Assembly (NCBI GenBank): GCA_963744345.1
Contig: CAVUTD010000006.1
Location: 1-64,000, forward strand
Source: DASTFP01 sp963744345
GTDB taxonomy: Bacteria; Verrucomicrobiota; Verrucomicrobiia; Chthoniobacterales; Terrimicrobiaceae
Length of the DNA: 64,000 bases
Direction of reading: 5' to 3'
Shown: piece after piece, positions 34,973 to 44,654 of the stretch
Numbering within the stretch: the stretch's first letter is position 1
Layout of the letters: every line of letters starts with the position of its first letter
The notes under the pieces: model-generated
The model's database searches: none
Told to the model about the DNA's origin: nothing
Seen by the model: only the letters and a program-made list of their open reading frames with translations
Translations under genes and position numbers: made by a program

Positions 34973-36915
34973 CTAATTTTGAGCCGGTCGCATGAATTTG
35001 TCCTCGAAGTCGACCCATGCGGCGACGCGATGCCTTAGCTCCCAGCAAACATCGGGCTCTGAGTCGGCGCGGTTCTTCAGTTCCTGCGGGTCCACCTTCA
35101 GATCGATGAGAAACTCTCGGCCACTCGTCGCTTCAAAGGTATACTTCCATTTCCCGTCACGAACGCCAAACAGGTACATCACCGATGCTGGCAAGATAGT
35201 AGGCACGCTGCGGTCGTGCGGGATCGAACATGCTGTGGCCCTGCCACTGCCCTGAGGGCTCAATGCCCAATAGTTCAGCAACAGTAGCGCTCAGATCGAC
35301 GTGCCCTCCAATCGTATCGAGTCGCTGACCTCCGGAGAAAAGCCGCGGATTCCAGAGAATCAGCGGCACATTCACGTCTTCTTGATATGTGGTGAAGCCG
35401 TGCCCGCGTTGATCGTGAGGATCGCCAAACGCCTCGCCGTGATCACCCGTGATCACGACCAGGGTATCGTCTGCCAATCCACGGTTCCGTAAGGCGCGGA
35501 AGAGGTCCGCGAGGTGCTGATCTGCCTGACGCAGCACATTCAAGTATCGACCTAGATCATCCGCGTGGCGCGCCGGGACTTGATCGCCGAAAAAGTCGAT
35601 CTTCTTCCAGGTGGGTCCAACTTCGTACGGATCGTGACTCTGGTCAGTCCAGCAGAAAGCATAAAACGATTGCCCTGGCTTCTCGTCGATGAAGCGGATC
35701 AGACGCTCGAACAGCAGCCGATCTTCGCCTCCCCAAGAAGTCAGGGAGGCACCTCCCATCGCTCGGTAATCCTCAATCGTATCGTAACCCTGATTTTCGA
35801 GGACGTAGCTCATGCCGGCCCACTCCAGGTCCCCGTTACTCAGGTAGGCCGGTACGCGCCCCGCGCTGCTTCAGCACGGAGGCAAGCGTCTGTGGTAGCG
35901 GGCGCGGGCCGTCGTGCGCAAAGGTCTCCCCCGGAGCGTAACGCCAAGGCATGCCCGGATATATCGAAAAGTTGAGCGCCATGAACGAGCAGAAGCTGTA
36001 CGGCGCGTGCGCGTAGAAATTCTCGAACACCAACGCATGGGCAGCCTCCTCGACCAGCGTGGGAGTGGTGTTGTAGCTGCTTCGATAAACGCTTAGATAC
36101 TTGTTGCCAACCGACTCGAGCACGATGACGATCAGGTTTTTTGGCGGCACTCCGTGTGAGACCACTTGGGGATAGTCTCCCTGCGAGACCGCCTCCCGCC
36201 AGGCCCGCGGTTTGAATTCATTCTGGTATTCGCGTGGATAATATATCCGCAGAAATGGTTTCCCAAGACCCGTTACCCCATTCCAGGTAGATCGCACGAG
36301 CTCGATGTGTGGATTCACCGAAAGGTGGGGCATGAAATAGGGCTTCGGCCGCTGATAGGACCGCCAGCAGCCAAAAGCGGACCATGCTAGCAGCATCGCG
36401 ACCAGGAAAACCGGAGCCTTTCGCCGCCTAACCAGATAGCGAGTCAGCGCGTAGTAGCCGCCTGGTACGCTGATCAGCGCTACCATAACTGGCAGAGTCA
36501 GCCGATCGAAAATGGACGACTCCACGGCCGCAACGCCGTGCACCAGCTTCAGCAGATTGTAGCTGAGAGGCTGGCCGAAGTAGTTGAAAACCCCTGCCGC
36601 AATCACCGAGTAGAACACGCAGAAGACGCAAAGCCCTACGAAGACGGGCCGCAGACCGGATGCAATGGCGGGGCGCCGACCTGCAGCCTGCAATACGAGA
36701 TTCGCTACTGTCCCCAGGCAGAGCGCAAAGAACACATCGCCAAAGGACGCCATCGAGAGGTCCAGCAGCCACCAGTAGTCGCGAGGCCGGCCGAGGGCGA
36801 ACCCCTTGCTCACGGTCAGCACAATGGCCAGCCAGGCGGCCAGCCGAAGCGGGGTAAAGTCGCAGGAAAGAGACCTGCTGGCAGGCGGTGCTTTGTGATG
36901 GGGGGACAACAACAT
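34973..36915 (-). pseudogene. membrane sulfatase/phosphoglycerol transferase (LtaS-like), two frameshifts
   Basis: The N-terminal half (frame 1, 35836-36915) has about five membrane spans, followed by the start of an alkaline-phosphatase-superfamily domain (LIVIVLESVGNKYLSVY; then FYAHAPYSFCSFMALNFSIY, where Cys or Ser could be the nucleophile by analogy with CxPSR). A shift near 35860 leads into YLSNGDLEWAGMSYVLENQ, then LVVITGDHGEAFGD, a metal-binding motif, and GHGFTTYQEDVNVPLI. A second shift near 35180 restores VMYLFGVRDGKWKYTFEA to the stop at 34973. The product would modify surface lipids or glycans from the periplasmic face. Confidence 0.8.
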
Positions 36916-37132
36916 CCTAGCACCCTCTACTAAATGAAAACGCCTGTCTTCCGCAGCTACAATGTTACAGAATCGTCACAAACGGCACGAAAACGGCGCA
37001 AACTTAAACACAGTTCTTACTTAAGCTCGGTAGGACTTTTAGCTTTCCTTTTCTACTTCAAAAGCCATCCGCAAAATCGAAGAAACCTCACACCCGCAAA
37101 GCTCCGTAGAATGCGGAGCCAATATTAAACGG
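36916..37132. other. 217-bp intergenic region between the sulfatase and the GT4 pseudogene
   Basis: AT-rich relative to its surroundings, with A-rich tracts (for example around 37000-37090). No gene, hairpin terminator or clear promoter was recognised. Confidence 0.4.
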
Positions 37133-38201
37133 CTAGCGTGCAGGATTTATACGCCGGCCGAAAGACGTTGTGACTAGCGCTTCGAAAGCCTCGACATAGT
37201 CATCCACCATTCGGAAATGATTGAAGCGACCACGTGCGTCCTCCCATACAGCCCGGCGATCCAACTCCAGCGCGCACGGCAGAAGCGCGGTAAGCTCATC
37301 GACTGAGTCCGCATAAAAACCGGTCTTGCCCGGAATCGACGACTTCCGGATCCGAGCCACGTCTGCAAGCCACCACTGGCGTCCCGCAGGCCATTGCCTC
37401 AATCATCACCAGCCCGAAATGTTCCTCCCATTAGATAGGAAAAAGCAGTGCGCTGGCATTGCGCAGAAAGTCGTAGTTTTCGGCCTGACTCACCTCTCCG
37501 CGGTAGACGAATGAAGAGCGGCTTACTTGCTGATTGAAATAAATCTCCTCGAGGCTGTCTGCGGCTTGCAGCGAGCCGAGGCAGACCGCGAGGCGACTGG
37601 ATAGCGCTAAGCGGTTGCGGATTCAAGCGACTGATGAACGCGAGATATTTTCCAGCCGCAAACGACGGCTTGAGTAGATCAAAGTGTGAGCCATGGTAGA
37701 TGACGCGAATGTTTTCGCGACCCTGCTGCAGCCCCGCGCGACTTGCGAGCGGCTGATCGCGGCAATCGGCGCGTTCGGGTAGCGCTTTAGAATCCAGAGT
37801 TCATCGACCAAATCGAGCGCGGCATGCACGGTGTGCAGCACCGGCGTTCTTGAAAGCTCGGCGATTGGAACAAATGCGCACCCGATATGCGAGTGGATTA
37901 CGTCGAACGAGGCCGCATCTTTTAGCGATTCGACAAATGCCAAAACGGCGTAGGACTCATACTGATAAGCTTCGCCGCGCGCCATCGCTTGGATGATGTT
38001 GCGTTCGCACATCGGCCGCAGCTTCGCGGCAGTGCGCGAATCGGCCGACGCAAAGAGCGTGACCTCGTGTCCGCGCTTGACCAGTTCCTCGGTAAGCCAT
38101 GACACCATCAGCTCTGCGCCACCGTATTTCTCCGGGGGGACGCTCGTCCAGAGAGGCGCCACCTGCGCGATGCGCAATTTACCTCTTGTCGGAGTGATCA
38201 T
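37133..38201 (-). pseudogene. glycosyltransferase family 4 pseudogene
   Basis: The N-terminal part (37623-38201) is a good GT4 donor-domain start: LRIAQVAPLWTSVPPEKYGG, AELMVSWLTEELVKRGHEV and FDVIHSHIGCAFVPIAELSR. After about residue 155 the frame breaks, and the rest survives only in pieces: IRVIYHGSHFDLLKP, the catalytic E-x7-E block EEHFGLVMIEAMACGTPVVA (around 37370-37430, in yet another frame), and a C-terminal helix region ending SFGRRINPAR. At least three frame changes are needed. It was a nucleotide-sugar-dependent transferase for a surface glycan. Confidence 0.75.
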
Positions 38202-38324
38202 CTAATCCGCAGGTCCAAGCGGTTGAGTTCACAGTGAAATCGAGAAGAATTGCAACTGGTTCATCATACTTCTCCCATCCCTTCACAGACACCGGGCAGC
38301 GTCTACTGGAAACATAATCCCCGC

Positions 38325-38833
38325 TCAACTCACGGCATTGACTAGCAACCGACTAAAAACCTTCGCGGAAACCAAGCGCTCAGCGGCAGCTGCTCGGCGC
38401 CAGTGCGAGCCGTTTGCAATCGGCGTCGACGACGCGCAACGCCTCTGCAGCTCGCATCAATGTCGTTGGAGGCATAAGGCCTTCCGCAGCCGCGCTGAAC
38501 TTGCTGAAGTTGTGTCCCGGCCTATGGCCGGACAATACTCCGAGCGGGCAACCATCCGCTTTGCATAATCGTATTTGGCCGTTGAAATCTCGCCGCGGGA
38601 CGCCGCGATGAAATGTGAGTAGGGCCACGTGTCGCGTCCGGGACGTCAATGGCCTCAAATACCATGCCATACGTGATTAGGCGATGTACCGGGCCCGCCA
38701 ATGGGAACCTGCAGCGCGCACGGGTCCCGCCAGTGTCTCTATTGACGAGACTTTTGAGCGAAGGAGCGAAGGAGCATTGCGAATGCGCGAAGCAGCAATT
38801 CGCCGTATCCATGCAGCCAAAAGACTGGCGCAA
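38325..38833 (-). pseudogene. CgeB-like glycosyltransferase, copy 2 (C-terminal remnant)
   Basis: In three frames one can read FIAASRGEISTAKYDYAKR, then SGWLPARS (for SGWFSxRS), GHNFSKFSAAAEGLMPPT, AAEALRVVDADCKR, and after another shift AAAAERLVSAKVFSRLLVNA with a stop at 38325. The same order of motifs occurs in the copies at 33.8 and 38.9 kb (SGWFSxRSACYLA, QDTG, GEG, ADYxxH, AxxxxxAEKVLxxLL). This is therefore an eroded third to half of a paralogue. The flanking stretch 38202-38324 holds nothing recognisable. Confidence 0.55.
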
Positions 38834-38856
38834 CGTGGGTTTGCTCTCAGGTCGGA

Positions 38857-40033
38857 CTAGATACCAATCCGCCCCAGCAGTGAAGCGAGCACCTTTTCAG
38901 CTTCAAAAAACTCTGCGGCAATTTCGAACGCCGCGCGGCAGTGCGTCTTGTAATCGGCGTTGATCTCGCGTACCGCCTCAACGATCTCGTCGAGGGTCTG
39001 AAACGCAAAGAGCCCGCGCTTTCGGCCATCGTAATGGCGGGTGAAGCCCGTCTCCTGCGTGATCACCGGCCTTCCAGACGCGAGATAGCATGCGCTTCGA
39101 TCACTGAACCACCCTGTGCGGAGCCGCACATATTGATCTTTAGCCACAGTAAATTCTCCCTTTGAATTCTGCAGGTAAGCTTTATAAAGATTATAATCCA
39201 TACTGAGCGAGTGCGGATCAGCGAGTCGCCAGCGGTTTTTCGAAAAGAGCTCACACACGGCCTCATCTCGAATCGTTGTCGCCAGCTCAAATTCTTCGCC
39301 CGAACGTGCAGGCGCCTCCACGAACTTCAAAAACTCGAGCGACTTGCTCCAAAAATAATTCTCGCCGCGCCATTCGATGTCTTTAATCCCGCTCGTGCTC
39401 CAGTTTGCGACGGAGGTGAAAACAGCGCTCTTTGGCGATAGCCAATCCGTTTTCCAAAACTCTGTAACAACCGGCTGCCGCGTAGGCTTCCATGCGAAAC
39501 CGTGCAGCGGGACAGGAAATGCATTGGTACCAATGCTTTCACCGAAGGTAAAAAGTGTGTGGTGTTTTCTGAGATAATCGATGCACTCCCTTTCATCTTT
39601 GTCGATCATGATTTGCTCCACACCGGGATCGCTTTCAACATAAATAACGCATTTGCTCGAAAGCAAGTCCTCGTTGAACTCGTGCGAGCCGCAAAGGTTC
39701 AGGATCGCGTCAGCCTCGCGGTAGAGCTCGACGATTTTGCTCTTCGGCAATCCAGCGCATGGCGAGTCGGGCAGATACCGCGCGCAAAAGCTCCAGCGCC
39801 CCTCGAAGCCGAACTGCGCAGCCAGTTTCGCGAGAGTCTTCGTGGCGTAGGAATGGTCAGCTGTCACAGTGTAGGTGACGGGATCGTAGAGGCCAACGCG
39901 TCGTGTCCTCGATGTAGTAAATCTCATGTCCGAGTCGCTGAAGAGCGACGATATAGTGCACGTGCTGCCAGACCACGCCGGCGATTGGCATGCCAGCCAT
40001 GAATCCCAAGACGGCGATTTTTTTCTTTGTCAT
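38857..40033 (-). pseudogene. CgeB-like glycosyltransferase, copy 3 (one frameshift)
   Basis: This is the best preserved copy. It starts MTKKKIAVLGFMAGMPIAGV, then ALQRLGHEIYYIEDT. A frameshift near 39905 leads into GLYDPVTYTVTADHSYATKT. The body has SHEFNEDLLSSKCVIYVESD, a TFGESIGTNAFPVPLHGFAW stretch and the C-terminal signature RLRTGWFSDRSACYLASGRP followed by VITQETGF. Corrected length is about 390 aa. It is a putative cytosolic glycosyltransferase of unknown donor. It lies between two degraded paralogues. The ATG at 40033 is preferred over 40048. Confidence 0.75.
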
Positions 40034-41418
40034 CTCGTTGCAGGGCACGTTCCCATCGGTAGGTATTCGCGGACTATAGCTAATTTCCTCCGAGTTAGTC
40101 CATGGCCAAAACCGCTCACGCGTGGTGAGGAGGTCATTATTAGCAACGGGTCCGCCGAGCCTTCCTGCGCTCTAAACTGCAGCTACACAACCGGCCATAG
40201 ATTCCGCCTTTCGCTAGCAACTCCGCATGCGGCTTCATGCTTCATCGCTCATTAACCAAACGATCTGAGTTCGGTTGTCGGCCCAATACGCGGCGTAAAC
40301 CTGAAAACGGAAAGATCAAGCAAATTTTCAGAGTTCTCCTAGTATCCCACCAACTCCTCTTAGTCGAAACCAGCGCTGATCCTATCAACCGGCTTTTTGA
40401 GAGGGAACAGAAACCTTAATCCGGTCGGCCTTGCCTGACCACGCAACTCTTCATCGTAATGATGGAGACCCACTTCGGCCCAGAGGTTTGTGAAGTCGAA
40501 AAAACACGCGCGATCTTGCCATGACTATAGACCTTCTTAATTTGCGGCCACGGCTCCCGCTTCTTGCGCTGCTTTTTATCCAGCATTTGGCAGCGCCATG
40601 GCAGCAGCTTGACTCCCTTTGGCTTTTAGGGTGCCTACTGGCCCAGTGATACCCCAATACTCGGAAGAAGATAGAGGGAGAATGGACGCACTGGATAAGA
40701 GCTACTAAACTCGGCTATGGAGTGCACGTCCCGAGGAAGTTACAAGATTGGCTGCTTTTCAACATCATCGACAGGCGAAAACTTGAAGATTATCCCTGTC
40801 CATGAGTGCATTGTGAGTGCTCCCGCTCCATGCGATCTAGACACTGTTGAGGAGTTTATCGCCCAAATAGGAAAAGGAAGGCGGCTCTTGACTTCTTGGC
40901 GCCATCTGCGCAGTCTCGGTCTGTTCGCTGCGATACACGGCGGGCCACTGAACTTCTTGCCGGGACCAGCAATCTCGGTAGCATAAAAAACTGAAGGAAA
41001 AAGTCCCGTCTTTCTGAGATAGAAACCCGAGTGCTGTCGGGTCCAACAAGCTGTATCGGCTTCTCGGAAAGGCGGGACCGTCGCTTCCAGCATCCGGCCG
41101 GGCTCGACACCGCGTTCCGGCAATGGACCCTTGAGGTCGAGCGCGTTGCGAACGGCCGAAGGCGATTCGTCGTGGGTCACGGAACGGCGCAGTATCGATT
41201 CGAGAAGCTCCGCGAGCTGCTCGACGAGCCGGGTGCCCGAGAGCGCGGAACGTCGCCGCGTTCGTGGCAAGCGGCGACTGGCGCCTTGCTACGCGTGCGT
41301 CGCTCCTTACAGGATCTCTCGGCTTCGAGTTCTGGCGGCATCAGGTTGCATGGGGTGCGATCGAACTTTTTCGTGTATAGTGGCAACTTCACGGGCGCCT
41401 TGTAGGAGGCGAGATTCG
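40034..41418. other. 1.4-kb region without a recognised gene
   Basis: No known family was recognised. On the minus strand a coherent but frameshifted stretch at 40360-40672 reads EYWGITGPVGTLKPKGVKLL, then QMLDKKQRKKREPWPQIKKV, then VFFDFTNLWAEVGLHHYDEE with a stop at 40360. It looks like the C-terminal part of a lost protein. Between 40740 and 41410 open frames exist on both strands, but none has a convincing domain. Confidence 0.3.
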
Positions 41419-41819
41419 CTAACGAGAGATCCACACTGGCGTTCCCACTCTTACTGGATAATAGAAACGCTTGGCCCATCGGCTCGCCAGCCTGACGCAT
41501 CCATGAGAGGCGGGTAGCCGGGCAAACGACCGGCATGTAGCCCATAGGAGGGAGCAATCTGCAGGTAATACGGCATCGGTGCTCCGACAAAGACCGCGCC
41601 TGCGGGCCTGCGGTCTTTGCTCACGTCGACACCGGGCTTGACGACGCGGCCGTCGCGCTCCATACGGCGTAGAGACTGGATCGATGATCGATATCCTTCC
41701 CGATAACACGATACCTGCCGGTTGTATTCTTTTCTTCCTGTTGAAGAGGAGAGACCGCTACAAGCTCGCCGTGCTTGTAAAGAAACGCCCTCTGATTGGA
41801 CAGTCGAACCACAATGCCG
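41419..41819 (-). pseudogene. L,D-transpeptidase (YkuD domain) remnant
   Basis: Across three frames the minus strand reads VVRLSNQRAFLYKHGELVAV, then TGRYRVIGKDIDHRSSLY, then RDGRVVKPGVDVSKDRRPAG, then MPYYLQIAPSYGLHAGRLPG, then ASHGCVRLASRWAKRFYYPV and RVGTPVWISR with a stop at 41419. The SHGCVRL block is the catalytic Cys motif of YkuD L,D-transpeptidases, and the upstream strand pattern fits. Such enzymes crosslink peptidoglycan in the periplasm. The signal peptide is missing, and the 5' end is fused to a glycosyltransferase fragment. Confidence 0.72.
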
Positions 41820-41834
41820 CGGCCCGCAGTTCCC

Positions 41835-41927
41835 CAAGGCTCGGAAGCCCAGCACGTATTGCACGTAATCCCAAGTCACGCCCCCGAACGCATATTGACC
41901 GATCAAGCCGCTTACAAGTATCCGCAT
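41835..41927 (-). pseudogene. CgeB-like glycosyltransferase, copy 4 (N-terminal fragment)
   Basis: Starting with ATG at 41927, about 30 codons read MRILVSGLIGQYAFGGVTWD, then YVQYVLGFRALG, which matches the opening of the same glycosyltransferase family (compare MTKKKIAVLGFMAGMPIAGV...ALQRLGH in copy 3). The sequence then runs straight into the L,D-transpeptidase remnant, so a deletion joined the two genes. The following 41928-42348 has no gene; its last 150 bp are AT-rich and hold the leader of the sigma factor gene. Confidence 0.5.
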
Positions 41928-42348
41928 CGAGTTCTCCCACAAAGAGCCGCAAACCGGTTGCCGTTGCGAGGCCAATGCCCCCGGATTGCTTGTTTGCTTA
42001 AGCGGACGTTCTGAGCTACCATTCCCCGCGATTTCGGCACTCTTCAGCCTACGGCAAGCTTCAGCGCAAAGACAAGTGCGCCGAGCTCCGGGTGCCGAAA
42101 ACCCCTCACGAAGGGCAGGCTCCAAGATCGGAGGCTCTCCACTATATAAACAGCTCGTCGGTCCGAGTTCATACATCAGAAGGCAGAACTTTGTGATAAT
42201 TAGTTTATGACAAACAACTTGTGAATTTGCAATAATTTTTGAACAGTGCGTGACAAAGACTGTCTAAGTGGTTAACCTCATTAAATAACTGAGTTTTTGG
42301 CAGACCGAATCCTGATCCAAAACGTATTAAGATAGAGGAACCTACACG

Positions 42349-43194
42349 ATGGCTTTGGAAGATAACGAGACAGGCTTTCAGCTGTATCTGAGAGAAATCG
42401 CCCAATTTCCGCTTCTTACCCCCGAGCAGGAAGTAAAGCTTGCTCGTAAGATTAAGCGCGGCGATCAAAAGGCGCGTGCAGAAATGGTGCGTTCGAATCT
42501 TCGTCTCGTGGTGAAGATTGCGCGTGACTACGCGAATTTGGGTCTTCCGTTGCTGGATCTAATCTCGGAAGGCAACATCGGGTTGATGAAGGCAGTCGAA
42601 CGGTTCGACCCAAAAAAAGGTGGAAAGCTGAGCACCTATGCCGCTTGGTGGATCAAGCAATCCATTAAGCGCGCTTTGGCGAATCAGAGTAAGACGATCC
42701 GACTTCCGGTGCATCTGGTGGATAAGATTTCCAAAATGCGCCGTGTGGCAATGCAAATGACCGAGGAACTGGGTCGTGAGCCAACCGACGATGAACTCGC
42801 TGAAGAGATCGGACTTTCTTCCTCTAAGGTCAGCCAGCTCAAAAGTGCAGCAGTTCGTCCCGCCTCGCTTGATCAGCCGATCGGCGATGACGACTCTACC
42901 GAATTCGGGGAAATCGTCGGGGATGAAGAAGCCGATGATCCTTTCGAGACGTTGCGCGATAAAGATCTGCGCGAAGAAGTGGGAGAATTGCTCCATGTGC
43001 TCGACGAACGGGAGCGGAGGATTATCAATTCCCGCTTTGGGTTGGACGGACAAAAGCCCAAGACGCTTGAAGAAGTTGGTGAAAAGTTTGGCGTAACGCG
43101 CGAACGGATTCGGCAATTGCAGAACATTGCTCTTCACAAACTTCGCAGGGCGCTCAGTAAGAAGGAGCGTCCGAAGGTGGAAGCAGTCCTCTAA
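42349..43194 (+). CDS. RNA polymerase sigma-70 family factor (RpoD/SigA-like, short)
   Basis: A 281-aa factor with region 1.2 (FQLYLREIAQFPLLTPEQEV), region 2 (RSNLRLVVKIARDYANLGLP, LLDLISEGNIGLMKAVERFD and STYAAWWIKQSIKRALANQS), region 3 and region 4.2 (EEVGEKFGVTRERIRQLQNI). It lacks region 1.1 and the long non-conserved insert of E. coli RpoD. It could be the primary or a group-2 factor. A purine-rich AGAGGA lies 9 nt before the ATG. The AT-rich upstream region (42180-42348) probably contains the promoter, but no single hexamer pair stands out. Confidence 0.92.
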   Translation: MALEDNETGFQLYLREIAQFPLLTPEQEVKLARKIKRGDQKARAEMVRSNLRLVVKIARDYANLGLPLLDLISEGNIGLMKAVERFDPKKGGKLSTYAAWWIKQSIKRALANQSKTIRLPVHLVDKISKMRRVAMQMTEELGREPTDDELAEEIGLSSSKVSQLKSAAVRPASLDQPIGDDDSTEFGEIVGDEEADDPFETLRDKDLREEVGELLHVLDERERRIINSRFGLDGQKPKTLEEVGEKFGVTRERIRQLQNIALHKLRRALSKKERPKVEAVL

Positions 43195-43250
43195 TAGGCG
43201 CGTCGTGGAGTGCCCGACGATGTGATCCGGGCGCTTGAGATTATCGGAGC

Positions 43251-44654
43251 GTGGACACAGCAATTGTCTGGCTGCGCCGCGATCTTCGTATCACCGATAA
43301 TACCGCCCTTGCTGGTGCTGTCGCGCGCGCTGCCAAGGTAGTTCCGGTCTACGTCCTAAGCGACCGGATGGAGAGTCATCGTTGGACAGGGCCCCATCGG
43401 CAGCACTTTCTGTGTGGATGTCTTGCTTCTTTGGACGGGAATTTAGCGGCGATTGGAGGGCGATTAATAATCCGCAGGGGACTTGCTATTGAAGAGCTCT
43501 CTAAACTGGTGCGTGAAACGCGAGCGCAAGCCATCTTTTTCAATCGTGATCCCGATCCATTCGGTCGAAAAATGGAAACGGATCTGGCTGCACTGGGCAG
43601 CAAGATCGGAGTTGAGATAATTGGCTTTAAGGATGTCTCTCTGCATGATCCTGGTGAGGTCCTGACGGTCTCGGGTGAGCCATTTCGTGTCTTTTCGCCC
43701 TATGCCAGGGCTTGGACGCAGCTCAAGAAGGCGAGCCCCGAGAGCGCCGTTCATAATCTAAAACCGGTCGAAAACCTCGCGTCCCTGCCTTTGCCCACCT
43801 TAGAGACCTGGGGAATCTCAGGGGACGCTCAAGTGGTGCCAGCAGGTGAGAAGGCTGCCCGCGCTCGCATGAAGAACTTCCTTGAATTTGGTCTGGCAAA
43901 CTACGGAACGGGGCGAAATCTACTGGCAAAGTCGCTAACATCCAGGCTGTCGCAAGATTTGCGCTTCGGCCTGCTCTCTATACGCGAACTCTTCGAAAGA
44001 TGCCAGAAGCGAGCGGCTGAGCTATCAGGATCTGGCAGGAAGAGTGCTCAAAAGTTTATCAGCGAGCTAATCTGGCGCGAGTTCTATCTCAGCATCCTCT
44101 GGCACTTTCCCGAAGTGCTCGATGTGGAGTTCGACGAAAAGTTTCGGTGCATGGAATGGCCAGGTCAGCGTGAGCATTTTGAGCGCTGGCGGGCAGGCGA
44201 AACCGGCTTCCCCATTGTGGACGCAGCTATGCGGCAACTCAAGCAGATCGGGTACATGCCCAATCGGGCCCGCATGATCGTGGCGATGTTCCTTACTAAA
44301 GATCTCCTGATCGACTGGAGACTAGGAGAGAGTCACTTCATGCAAGAACTCACCGACGGCGAGATCGCCAGTAACAATGGAGGTTGGCAGTGGAGTGCTG
44401 GCGTCGGCGCGGACGCCGCGCCCTATTTTAGGATGTTAAATCCATGGACGCAGACTATTCGCTTTGACTCGCAAGGAGAGTACATCAAGGCATGGATTCC
44501 CGCACTTCAAGATGTTCCAGCTGACCGATTGACCAAGCCGCCACCACCTGGACAGAAGTTGGCGCAGAATTATCCTGCGCCGATCGTCGATCACCCGGCA
44601 GCCCGAAAAAAGGCTTTAGAGCTCTTCAGCCAGAATCGGACGAGCGTTTGTTGA
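43251..44654 (+). CDS. phr: deoxyribodipyrimidine photo-lyase
   Basis: A 467-aa photolyase of class I type. The N-terminal antenna domain starts TAIVWLRRDLRITDNTAL. The C-terminal FAD domain has LIWREFYLSILWHFP, MRQLKQIGYMPNRARMIVAM, DWRLGESHFMQELTDGEIAS and NNGGWQWSAGVGADAAPYFR. It repairs UV-induced cyclobutane dimers with light. The start is GTG at 43251 with GGAG just upstream. The 3' end overlaps the convergent tilS by 29 nt. It could be a cryptochrome-like member, but the repair motifs are intact. Confidence 0.94.
   Translation: MDTAIVWLRRDLRITDNTALAGAVARAAKVVPVYVLSDRMESHRWTGPHRQHFLCGCLASLDGNLAAIGGRLIIRRGLAIEELSKLVRETRAQAIFFNRDPDPFGRKMETDLAALGSKIGVEIIGFKDVSLHDPGEVLTVSGEPFRVFSPYARAWTQLKKASPESAVHNLKPVENLASLPLPTLETWGISGDAQVVPAGEKAARARMKNFLEFGLANYGTGRNLLAKSLTSRLSQDLRFGLLSIRELFERCQKRAAELSGSGRKSAQKFISELIWREFYLSILWHFPEVLDVEFDEKFRCMEWPGQREHFERWRAGETGFPIVDAAMRQLKQIGYMPNRARMIVAMFLTKDLLIDWRLGESHFMQELTDGEIASNNGGWQWSAGVGADAAPYFRMLNPWTQTIRFDSQGEYIKAWIPALQDVPADRLTKPPPPGQKLAQNYPAPIVDHPAARKKALELFSQNRTSVC

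Noticed and set aside
40740..41270. 176-codon minus-strand frame in the 1.4-kb gap
   Set aside because: No recognisable motif; probably a chance frame in degraded DNA.
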